From Actinomucor elegans (Eukaryota; Mucoromycota; Mucoromycetes; Mucorales; Mucoraceae), in the NCBI GenBank assembly GCA_026027325.1, contig JAMSLZ010000006.1, positions 2,294,001-2,358,000 of the forward strand: a DNA stretch of 64,000 bases. Direction: 5' to 3'. Position 1 is the stretch's first letter; each line of letters starts with the position of its first letter. Shown here piece by piece: positions 25,101 through 34,492 of the stretch. Made by a program: the position numbers and the translations under genes. The notes under the pieces were generated by a model, which saw only the letters and a program-made list of their open reading frames with translations, was not told the origin of the DNA and made no database searches.

Positions 25101-25279
25101 TCAGAAGCGGCTGCTTTTGTAAGGCCGATTCTTTCTTCTTCATCGTCTTCATCACAGGAACTTTGCTGATGAGGTACGCGAACACTTCTTCCGATTGCTG
25201 GTCGAAAGCGACCACCTCGAAGTGTAGGGCCTCTTCTGACAGAAGCAGATGATTTTACACTACTGTGCTGCGAGTTCAT
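22117..25279 (-). CDS. LtrA-family polytopic membrane protein (low-temperature requirement A domain)
   Basis: Large membrane protein with an LtrA domain, named from a Listeria gene linked to growth at low temperature; the biochemical role is not established. Thirteen inferred exons (minus strand): 25279-24858, 24827-24757, 24706-24630, 24580-24117, 24052-24032, 23978-23929, 23878-23816, 23757-23722, 23667-23352, 23302-23230, 23175-23081, 23018-22321 and 22262-22117; 843 aa in continuous frame. An acidic N-terminus (about 1-190) precedes a His-rich stretch. LtrA starts at about residue 298 with WLELFYDLFFVATLTQ and continues with YTSRFDTDD, LAERLGLLSLIVLGENLMG and WVYLHFPLHLCQVAFGISL. A hydrophilic Ser/Thr/His loop follows, with a two-copy repeat (GHSSTSTE.PSNGHSES), then further membrane segments. 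Exons 5 and 8 are only 21 and 36 nt. The donors at 24629 (GTACGG) and 23229 (GTAGAC) are the least certain joins. Confidence 0.88.
22735..22880 (-). repeat. Coding tandem repeat in the LtrA-family gene
   Basis: Two near-identical units of about 63 bp encode GHSSTSTE(T/A)PSNGHSES plus a linker ADS(T/A)(E/K). They sit in the hydrophilic loop after the LtrA core. The strong DNA-level identity suggests a recent internal duplication. Confidence 0.75.
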
Positions 25280-25924
25280 TTATTGATCAAACAAAGAAAG
25301 AAAAGGCGAGGTCGAATTTAATTAAGTTCTCTTTTTATAGTGATATTCCTTCCCCTATTCACTTGGGTGTCCGACGTGCCAAACCTTTTTTAATACCCAA
25401 ATCAAGCTAATTTTCTCTCACTGTCGATCTTCTTTTTCTCAACATAGATCATCGTTCGATTTGTGCATCTATATTGGCACTCATATACGGTAATATGCCA
25501 TGCTTTTATATTTTGCTATGTTCAGTTGCACACCTCGAGACTAGAAAAGACATACCTTAGCTAACCAGTGCATATTCAGTATCTTCGTCAAATACCATGT
25601 TCTTTCTTAAATTAATTATTGGCTAATTTGTACAACGGCACCATCTTTTCGTCGAAGCTCGAGAATATATAAAAGGGAAATCCAAAAAATAGAAAGGCGT
25701 GTGACAGTTTATACTGCAGATCTTGTTTATAAATACCGAATTCGATGTAGGGACGCTTTCTACCAAGACCAGCCAGCTGTTATTATTCTTGATTACTCAT
25801 ATTCACAAAAATATATCTAAATAAAGGCAATTTGAGGCTTTTTTTTATGAGACAAAAGGAAATAATATCCAGATTAGCTATTGAAAGTTAAAATGTTATT
25901 TAACATAACAAGAGAATAGGGATA

Positions 25925-26015
25925 GATCTGAGATTTAGCCGTATGCTGCAACTCATTCTAAAAATGTGTACTTCATCAAATGAGACTTTTGACCAAAATC
26001 ATTTCTACTGATTAG
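25925..26015 (-). repeat. Dispersed repeat family, reverse copy
   Basis: On the minus strand it reads TCAGTAGAAATG, then CATTTGATGAAGTA, then TAGAATGAGTTGCAGCAT. This is the second half of the family core in the same order as in the plus-strand copies. Confidence 0.5.
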
Positions 26016-27724
26016 CGCGTCTCAATTCTTTTAAGTTGTAAAAAAAATTTTTTTTAAAAATTATATACAAAAAAGCAGCATATACTTGCGAGCATACCAA
26101 ACATGGCTGCGTAATAAACTATGTTTCTACAATGCTTTGAATACTGCTAAAAAGTGTTTCAAAGCATTATTACTGTCATTAGTGGCCTGTTCGATCTCTA
26201 TTGGCCATTGGGAAATTAAATATAATTTTTTTTTTATTTCTGAATCACCTAAATTATTTTTGGTATCAATGATGCAGCTTTTAATGGCAAAAATTTGATA
26301 CAGTGTTTCCAAAAAGTAATGTCATTAGCCAATGAAAATCAACGTCACACTTTAAAGAAATAGATGTCACGTGATTATAGATTATTGTGAGCACTGCTTT
26401 TTTCATTACATTACTTAGGCACTGAAATGCTACTGATAAGCATGATAATACTGAGCCTATGAATTATATAGTCGATCAAGATATTTGCATTTTGAAACGC
26501 TCGTTTCGCATACTAAGTACTTGGAAAACGTCCAACATTACTTGTCTTCTATGGGATCTCGACATCGTCCAAAGCAAGTAGAGAGGCTAAAAAATGAGGA
26601 TTTCTGTATGAAGTAGACAACTGAGGAACGTGAACATGTTTGTTACACTGCCAAGGATAAGGAAAAATCCTTCAAGAGGAATATTAATCAGTGTGGTATG
26701 TCTTTCGTCAAATAATTACTAGCATTTAAATATAGTAATAACTTATACAATGAAACCTAGGAAAAATCATAAATGTTTTTCATCTTCTGAATCCTTGTAT
26801 ACCTCACTTGAATTAGTATATATACCAAAATCTATTTCATTACCTTTAATAAAATTAAGTATTATACTTGATAAATCACAGTGTTTGAGTATATACACTG
26901 CAGAGGAACAAATGAGTATTAATATCTGTATTGCTCAGAGATAGGTTAGGCAATACGGTGAATGCCTTGACCACAGCATTTTTGAGAATTGTAAAAAGGC
27001 AAGTCGCAAACCCATTCTGAATAAGGAACACAAGAAGATTATCACGAATTTCATTAGTGATCTCACTTAACTTTTGAAAGCGAGTATGAATGAAATTGAC
27101 AAACATCCAGAAATGAGAAATCATCATCTCATAATAGATATTACATACGTACATATAGACAACGCTATAGACAAGCGCATTGAATATTGAGGATATCGAC
27201 GTACTTGTATTAAAAGAATAAAGTTAGGCGCAAGAAATTCTTAAAATAGGAAAGTTTATTGAAGAGAATCCTTAACGTAAAACCAATTGATTGCAATACG
27301 GTCATTATAAAACCGCTGGAATCCCGATACAAGAACTATTATTTACAATATATTGGATATAAGATGACAAGAAAAAGAGAAATAGATCAAGGAAAAGCAA
27401 AAGCCCACAAAAAAAGATATATGTTTATCTCTCCTGTTTTATTTTATTTGATGAGGTTATCGTCAGTTCGTTTATCCTGGAGAACCTGATTCACATCGTC
27501 AATGATCATCTGTCCTCAGTATCTGATTCCTACTATGTTATCTGGATAGCGAACGGCTTTGTACTTCTTTAACTCCTCCCAAGCTTTTTTGTATACTTTT
27601 GAAGCATACCATGCTAGCCAAATGCCTGAGGTTTTCTATGGTAGAATAACATCATCATTTAGTTACACCAGTTAACTGCTTAAAAGCTTGTCTTCTTATT
27701 CTCTCAGTACGACAGTTTGGGACC

Positions 27725-27726
<2 letters not shown>

Positions 27727-27756
<30 letters not shown>

Positions 27757-27757
27757 C
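27727..27757. repeat. (TA)n microsatellite
   Basis: About 15 consecutive TA dinucleotides are visible directly. Confidence 0.9.
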
Positions 27758-28181
27758 CAGAGATTTTTCCTAATTAAAATAAAACGGTTGTCCAGTAAAG
27801 GAACCCAAGAATAGTTATGATTTGGTGATGGGATACTATGGCGTTGATAATCCTGAAAAGGTTCCAAGTTGACAAGCACTTGTAGATCTCTTAAGACCCT
27901 AACCAAATAGGTATCAAAAACTATTTTCCAAGGTTTACCCGTCCTCGAATACACGAGATGAAGCATTCTAACTCTGTATATGTATGAGGAATATGCATTG
28001 AACATGTTCACGAAAAATTGTATTTAGTCATTGATCGTTTACTAAACATTTATACATGTTTGAGCAAGCTACAAGCTCCACAGCCGCGAAAGATCTTTAT
28101 ATTTAGCAAGAATAGGAAAAGTAGAGAGTTTATATTAGAATGTACAGTATGCAGTTATTAACCGTTGTAGTTTGATTTGAT

Positions 28182-29265
28182 TTATTTGATGCAAAGTGCA
28201 TTAGGTGGACTAGCAACACCATTTTCCTTATTCAAAGGTGCACTGGTAAAGAAGTAGGTATAAATACCATCCTTGACAGAATCTTCAGCCAATGCGTCCA
28301 AATAAAACATCTCGCCAATAGGCATACCCCATCCTCCCAAGAACATAGCATCTAAAACATTTTTTAGTCCTTGTCCCACTAACTATAAACTAATATACTT
28401 ACGGCATGAAATTTCCCACTCTGTAATTGGAGAAGCTTCGAATGAAAAGTTATCCGAGGCCACAGCAGCAAAGTGATGGTCCCAAATCCATCGTAAAGTC
28501 TCTTCACATGCCTTCACTCCAGCACAGGGTGGATTCACAAGGTCTGGAAGTCTTTCTATGATTCTATTACCATAACTTTCATAAGTTTGCATCCAACCTG
28601 TTCGTACCAATAAAATATCTCCTTCTTCGAAAATAACTCCTTGTGAAGAAGCTACCTTGTCTAATTCATCAACAGTAATTTCATATCGGTCAAAGGGATT
28701 AAATTTAGGATTATATTTAGCAGCCCAGCGACCATAATCTAACAAGACTGCGCGACCGGCAATGCCACGACGTGCCATATGGTGAATAGCAAGACGGTCA
28801 TTGGACTCTGGATTACCGCGAGCTACTTCAGCTGGCGTAACACCATTATAGAAAGAGCCAGATCCAACATGAGTAAAATGACGAAGGCCATCCCATTGAG
28901 TAGAAGACTGGGTGTTAAAATTATCGTAACAATCATCGATAATCAACTGCCCTTTAAAAAGATGTTTGTAGGAATGCTGAATACCTGATCGACCAAAAAG
29001 AGCAGGCTGAGGTGATTCTAGCTTCCAGTTGAGGGAGAAAACAGAACCACGTTTTATGCATTTAGAGGCCTTTTAAGATATATTGGTTAGTACATACTCG
29101 TATCTGTAATTTTTTTATTACATTTGCAACTCTCTCCTCTGTCAGCAAGTTCAATGTTCCATAGTTATCCTCTTCTCCCCACAAACCCCAAGCCGTCTTG
29201 GGAGGATACTTAGTATCAATAGGAAGCTCGTCATAAGTAGGAAGTTTAACGCTCGTCTGAAGCAT
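28182..29265 (-). CDS. Cyclase-family (kynurenine formamidase-like) metal-dependent hydrolase
   Basis: Member of the cyclase/kynurenine formamidase-like fold family of metal-dependent amide or ester hydrolases; the substrate cannot be told from sequence. Exons (minus strand): 29265-29122, 29069-28403 and 28351-28182; 326 aa, the usual size of the fungal members. Blocks seen: GLWGEEDNYGTLNLLTEERV, the active-site motif STQWDGLRHFTH that replaces the bacterial HxGTHxDxPxH, LLDYGRWAA, GDILLVRTGW and HAMFLGGWGMPIGEMFYLD. Intron 1 (29070-29121, 52 nt) contains a perfect TACTAAC branch site. A shorter 28-nt reading (donor GTATGT at about 29097) is rejected because the donor would abut the branch site. 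No neighbouring pathway gene points to a role. Confidence 0.92.
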
Positions 29266-30519
29266 TTCTTGTATATCCTTAGTAATTGAAAACGAAAAGA
29301 AAATAGCGTACTAGATGTACGATTAAATGATATTTATATAAATAAGAAATTTATGACCAATGAACACGTAGCTTTAAAAGCTAAATTGCTTTAGCTAGTT
29401 CAAGAAAAAAAAGTATAGAAAAGAAATTAGAAAAAAAGAAGGGGGTTTCAAGAAGAAAGAGGTGGCGATATCCATTCAATCAATAGTGAACTGGGGTTGG
29501 AGAGAGGCGGAGGTACAGAGGAATGGGTGAGATAATTCATCTCTTGTAAAATGGAATATATAGCTGGCCAACGTATGAACCAAGGAGAAGCTTGATTTAT
29601 GAATTGAGGTTTTTTTGTGGGAAGCTTGTTCAATAAAAATGAAAGAGGATCGTCGATTGTTTAAGGCATTTGCAGCATATTAGATGTACGATTAAATGGA
29701 TTTTTATTTGATTGTTTGACCGTATTGAGCGCATAGTTGATATAAAATTACTGCATTGCCCTGGCCAGTTCTGAAAAATGTGAATATGGAAAGCTAAAAA
29801 CCTTTTAGGGAAAAAGGGAAAAATGTAAAGGCAGCATGTAAGAAAGTCAATTGATAATGAGAAAAAGAACAAAAAAAAGAAGATATTAGTGATCAGTAGA
29901 TAACTAGTCAAGAAGAAAGGGCCTGGGTTTAGAGTTGGAAGTGGAGAAGCGTTATGGGCCAAGTGATACATTCCATGGATTAGAGTTCAAATGTTGGGCC
30001 AGCAAATGTAGCATGAAGATGAGCTTCTTTCTGAAGGGATTGGTTTGCTGGTAAGCAACATGTTTAAAAGGAAAGACAAAGGGTCTTCTACAGTTTCCGG
30101 TATTTGTAATCTTTGGTGAATATGTAAGCAGCTTATCACATATGCTTTCGTAAAGAAATGATCGGGGTGATATGGATATTATTACAGGTGACCCAAAGAT
30201 AGCCAGTCTAGGCGCTAATGGAGGCAACAGTTGCATTTAGTCCTTGCTATAGGCAGCCAAAGGACAGGATCAAAGAATACCTTATTTCGACAAGTAGTCA
30301 ACAGTTTAGAATGGCGAGTGTTTCATTTTTCAGTCAAGTTTTCAAATAGAAAAGTATTGCGAATTGAGCTGAAGAGACAGCGGTCTAAGTTGTCGTCAAG
30401 ATGAAAAATACGAGATGTACACTATTTTCAAAAATAGGTGAGCAAGGTGAACGAAATACTAAATTGGCTTTTGATTCAAACAGTATTCAAATTTTAACAA
30501 GGAATAGTGACAAAAACCT
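29266..30519. other. Intergenic interval with purine-rich plus strand and a direct repeat
   Basis: No gene recognised. The plus strand is rich in GA/AAG runs (29400-29480, 29800-29940), which produces overlapping pyrimidine-rich open frames on the minus strand that do not look like proteins. An 18-bp direct repeat (see separate entry) lies at 29312 and 29681. Confidence 0.5.
29312..29698 (+). repeat. 18-bp direct repeat upstream of the cyclase-family gene
   Basis: TAGATGTACGATTAAATG occurs at about 29312-29329 and again at 29681-29698. Such an exact repeat is unlikely by chance in about 400 bp. It may be a duplicated promoter element or the edges of an old insertion or duplication. Confidence 0.6.
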
Positions 30520-31525
30520 CGAAGGTTACCAATTAGAACTTTGTTGCAAGCACCTCGGATCCTTGTGGTCATTATTTCTTCCAACATATTTTCTCTCTTG
30601 AGTTTACTCTTAGCCACTGACTAAAATTGTTCAACGGGGTTTAACTCAAGTGAATAAGGAGAGAGGTATATACAACGGTATCCACAGCTCTCGATATACT
30701 TCTGTATATTCGTATGTTTGTGGATTGGAGCATTAGTCATTACAAGATAATGGCCTTTAAGTTTAGTATGACAATCTATGACATCTATACAGCTAGCAAC
30801 AAAGTTAAAATAATGTCCAGTAACAATGCCACATTTTGTTTCTTCTTTAGACGTTGTTGAAGAAATACCAGCTGTTTTTCTTTTTTGTTTGAAGTCGAGA
30901 TTTTGGACGCCTTACTCTAATGTTTACCACATCATATGGGCTTATAGTCGTTGTTTTCGCTCTTGTTTTGGGTACGACAACCATTGCTCTTTCTTCTATT
31001 TTAGATCAAACCATAGAATGTTTCATGTTGATATGAAACCCAGCTTCGTCTATGAACGCACAGTTGCTCATGTAGTCCATATAAATCTCCAGCCAATCTT
31101 TCACCCAGATGTATCGTTCTTCATTTTTTTTAGGACTATTTCTTTCAGCTGTATGAAAATGGGCTCTCTTGAGGGTAATGTTGCATTTCTGAGCAATAAA
31201 CTCTTGAAGAATGGATTTTTTGATTTGGAGGTAATCGAACTGGCTTGTGAGACCTTCCATCATTTTATCCAAAATTGAAGAAGATTTTTCATCTATGAAA
31301 TTGATTTAAAAAAAAAAAATGTTCATATTCCTCTGTAAAAATAAAGGGTCTATGAACTTTTCTGCCACTTCCAGGTCTTTTCACGTTCCACAAAAAGCAC
31401 AAAATTAGATTATTTTCGATACCTACATTCTCGATCGATTGTGATTTTATATCGTATCTGGTGACATGTACATGTTCAGAATGAACTGCTGCATGTATTA
31501 AGCTATCATGTGACAAGATCGGCAA
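30520..31525 (-). pseudogene. Decayed Tc1-like (DDE) transposase
   Basis: Remnant of a Tc1-like DDE transposase read on the minus strand in several frames. Pieces in order: KRPGSGRKV and TEEYEHFF (about 31400-31310); a DNA-binding/linker part with QFDYLQIKKSILQEFIAQKC (about 31240-31170); the first catalytic block CAFIDEAGFHINMKHS (about 31065-31015); then after frameshifts TTTIS and TGHYFNFVASCIDVID (about 30820-30770); HYLVMTNAPIHKHTNI, in which the usual MDNAPIH Asp is Thr; and YSLELNPVEQF followed by a stop where Trp is expected (about 30650-30620). Loss of the second catalytic Asp, the stop and the frameshifts show that it is inactive. Terminal repeats were not located. Confidence 0.85.
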
Positions 31526-31596
31526 GTAAACTGCATTTTAACAATTATTTTTGAAGAGCATGCGTTTTATTATATGGATTACTTACGAGTTCTACT

Positions 31597-31675
31597 GATC
31601 TGTAGATCTATTCACTAATCTCGGTCAAATATCGCGTTTGATTAGCTGTTCATGCTCAAAATGAACGGACGCAGA
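31597..31675 (+). repeat. Dispersed repeat family copy
   Basis: Contains GATCTGTAGATCTATTCAC, CTCGGTCAAATATCGCGTTTG and CTCAAAATGAACGGACGC, matching the family order. Confidence 0.6.
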
Positions 31676-32616
31676 AATTGGAGTATTCGCTTGATCACAG
31701 CATAACGAATATACTACACTCATTACTAATTAATAGTATTCAATGGTAAAGCAGACGTTTTGGTTTATCAAGGATATAAAGTTTTCTTGATTGGCGACAT
31801 AGTAGAAGTGCTTAGCAATATGATTGCAAATGATGATAATGCAATTAAATCAATTATCACCAAACTAAGAGACATTGTGATCACTTACTAATGTGAAATA
31901 TTTTGAAACTGCTGCAGTTCTATTGACTGATATAAAATCATCTAAGACAAAGAATAGACATCTCGAGCGATACAAGCCGTTTCTTTATCAAAGGCTAGTT
32001 ATGTAGGAGGCCCAGATTTTTTGGACAATAATAGACATAGTCCGCTTAAACTTTTCGTCAAAGTGTTTTCAAGGGAATTTATCAGCGGTAATTACTACTT
32101 ATACAATTTCTCATAATTCAACTAGACTTATGCAAATTGCTTTAATAAACTACATGCTATTTAATGTAAATAAAATATAGCTTGTGCCCACTTACATATA
32201 ATTTAAAAGCTTATAGAAGAATAAATCTTCAAATGACACATGTCTTTTCTGATAGTTAAGACATTTATGATACTGAGTAATTACATAATCACTCTAAAAA
32301 AAACTTTAACATGCATTATCGTGATTATTTTGATTATTTTGATACACGTAGGCACTTTACTTGTTTAAAGACGAGAGCAGCATATTTCTTAAACTTTTTG
32401 GGTAACTTTGAATATTGATAGTATTTTCAGTCAACTTATTCTCCAGCCACATTTATATGTATCGATGTAAATCATCATATATCGTCGTAGACTATAGACA
32501 GAATAGATAAAATTCATTGCAGAATAAACTAAATAAATGTGAATTGTTACAGGAAAGAATTATAATCGCTGTATATTTCTTGTAATTTACTAAGCTCGTT
32601 TTTAAAATATCTAATC

Positions 32617-33040
32617 ATGATCTAGAGATTTCTCAACTGATCCCGGTTCAATATGGTACCTACTTAACAGAACATATTTAAAATCATCGATAGTTACATT
32701 AGAAAGACTTTTTCATTAAAATATAACGAACTTACTATTATATATTATCCAGTTTCACTAAAATGGTATGCATTCTATGTGATTAAATGTAAAAATCGAT
32801 AGATCTTTCGACGAATCCGCACTTAATCTTGCATCTGTATATATGTATTAGACTTACTCTGAAGTACTTACTGGAAGCAACGCCTTTATTCTTTCAGTGC
32901 TGAGTAGCCAGTATACTATATATTAATCATCGATACAAAAATGGCAAACATTTCATGATTATATCTAAAGATCTATAGAATTATAAATCTCTCAGCTCAT
33001 CTCGGTTTATTCCTATAATTTCTTATTAGAGTATGTTATA
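32617..33040 (+). repeat. Dispersed repeat family, three degenerate copies in tandem
   Basis: Matching motifs recur at about 32622 (TAGAGATTTCTCAACTGATC), 32799 (TAGATCTTTCGACGAATC) and 32984 (TAAATCTCTCAGCTCATC). The spacing is about 177 and 184 bp, indicating a diverged tandem array. Confidence 0.6.
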
Positions 33041-33489
33041 AACAAATTCCTGTAATCAATAAAGCTTTCACTTTTACTACATCACTACATCAATTAATGA
33101 TGAGTAATGATATACATAATTTTCATAGAAAAGAGTTTCCAAAGTATAGACAGAATTATTTTATCACGGCTTGATTAGTACGGGTTAAAGATTACAATAA
33201 CTTACGCAAACAGAAAGACTACATGAAACGAATGTGTAAAATGGACACATAGTGGTTAGGTATAGGGGTTTCGAATTTTGACGATTTGCAGTTGCCGGCG
33301 CTTCGGTTTTAAAGGACATGCGCTTCTAGTACATTCTATCGAATTTCTTGCTGTGGTTATTTCAACATACCTTATAGTAAGCTATATAAGTCAACGGACT
33401 GCAATCTACACTCTATCGAGCTGTAACACCCACTTTATTTAATTCATATTTAACAAGATTTACTGCCTTAAAACAACTCTAGTTCTTTA

Positions 33490-34134
33490 TTAAAGCTTCA
33501 AACTCATAGCCAGATCAACTCTGGAGAATTTAGTGTAACCACCAATAGGCACAACTTCGAATCCGTACTTTTTATACAGTGACACAGCAGGAAGTAGTTT
33601 TTGGGCAGTATACAAGTCTATACGTTCGTAATTGCGCTTGTTGTTTTTTGCCCATTCAATCGACTCGTACATGAGTGGATGGGAGTATCCTTTACCATTA
33701 AACTCTTTTTTGACGCCCATCTTGCCCAGTTCAGCAGCGACACCGTGATGAATCATAGCAGCAACACCTACAGCAACACCTTCCTTGTTGAACAATGTGA
33801 ATATTTCGCCTCCAGGATCAATGATATTTTCCTCCGGTGTGTCTAATTGAATTAAATCGTTCTCCTCTACAGAAAAGAACTCTTTCAGCCAAGCTACACC
33901 AACTTCTTTAAAGTGTTTCTTGTATTTAGGAAGCCATGCAGCCATAGTCAGCCTGTCTGTAATCGTTCTAGTTTCGGAGTCCACGTAATAGTAAATAGAA
34001 ACACAGTTTTCAGGCAAATCAGCATTTTCTGCCATAGTTTGGGTCAAAATCCACTTATTCTCAAGAGCGTATTCCTCTAATTTAACGATTTTCCCCCGGA
34101 GTAAGACATACTTTCTAAGAGCTGCAACAGTCAT
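33490..34134 (-). CDS. GNAT-family N-acetyltransferase
   Basis: Single-exon 214-aa protein with a C-terminal GNAT fold, so a probable acetyl-CoA-dependent N-acyltransferase of unknown acceptor. The region EIFTLFNKEGVAVGVAAMI forms the central strands, ELGKMGVKKEFNGKGYSHPL holds the acetyl-CoA-binding motif A (R/Q-x-x-G-x-G/A, here N-G-K-G-Y-S), and LYKKYGFEVVPIGGYTKFSR is the classical C-terminal Y-x-x-x-GF motif. The N-terminal about 100 residues are less typical. An ATG at 34134 preceded by an A-rich stretch is the natural start. No neighbouring gene suggests a substrate. Confidence 0.85.
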   Translation of the reverse strand: MTVAALRKYVLLRGKIVKLEEYALENKWILTQTMAENADLPENCVSIYYYVDSETRTITDRLTMAAWLPKYKKHFKEVGVAWLKEFFSVEENDLIQLDTPEENIIDPGGEIFTLFNKEGVAVGVAAMIHHGVAAELGKMGVKKEFNGKGYSHPLMYESIEWAKNNKRNYERIDLYTAQKLLPAVSLYKKYGFEVVPIGGYTKFSRVDLAMSLKL

Positions 34135-34492
34135 TGTTCAATTAAGATATATATAAAGTGATGAATAAGTAGTATGGAACAAAACACCTATAACTGGATG
34201 GTTGTTTTTTTATACGCATCATTTTCAATGTCAACAGTTATATCCGGAGCTCGGTTTTGCAGTCATTCATAGCCGGTCATTTTGACTCGAAGGGTCTTCT
34301 GAGACTGCGTTTTTTTTTATCTTATCTGTACCTGAACATTGCTACTAGAAAAATAAAAATAGTAGTTTGTTTTTTATTTATTTGTAGAACAAGATATATA
34401 AAGAGTTTTAACGCGATAAATAGCATTGAGATCAATCAGAAGTTCGGAAAAGGATAGTATGTAGATAATGCAGTATGTTTCAATGTAGTAGC
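34135..34492. other. Short intergenic interval
   Basis: No gene recognised. It holds the promoter side of the GNAT gene and the 3' flank of the phosphofructokinase gene. A 66-codon open frame at 34257-34457 (+) is AT-driven. Confidence 0.5.

Larger units (their letters stand above)
25280..28181. other. 2.9-kb gene desert with a (TA)n tract and possible transposon debris
   Basis: No intact gene recognised. The first 400 bp are probably the promoter side of the LtrA-family gene. A reverse copy of the dispersed repeat lies near 25925-26010. A (TA)n microsatellite at about 27727-27757 interrupts protein-like minus-strand frames (27540-28011; for example WLAWYASKVYKKAWEELKKY near 27590-27635), which could be remnants of an unidentified element. 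Other open frames (26750-27154, 27259-27489) have no motif. Confidence 0.5.
31526..33489. other. Repeat-rich gene desert
   Basis: No gene recognised over about 2 kb. At least four copies of the dispersed repeat family are present. A 50-codon frame at 31742-31891 (+; contains KADVLVYQGYKVFLIGDIVE) looks protein-derived, starts without an ATG and is probably debris of a transposase (see findings). Confidence 0.55.

Noticed and set aside
28060..28110. Possible further copy of the dispersed repeat
   Set aside because: Only isolated 6-8 base matches; the motif order is not preserved.
29070..29097. 28-nt ultra-short intron in the cyclase-family gene
   Set aside because: GTATGT sits directly against the TACTAAC branch site, leaving no room for lariat formation. 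The 52-nt intron using the upstream GTAATA donor gives the better family alignment.
29448..30236. Three overlapping minus-strand frames of 61-113 codons
   Set aside because: They result from a pyrimidine-rich strand (Phe/Leu/Pro/Ser only), show no motif and do not join through good splice sites.
33240..33310. tRNA-like stretch (GGTTAGGTATAGGGGTTTCGAAT)
   Set aside because: It has a B-box-like TTCGAAT, but no acceptor stem, D-arm or anticodon arm could be folded. No convincing tRNA was found in the window by eye, though short intron-containing tRNAs could be missed.
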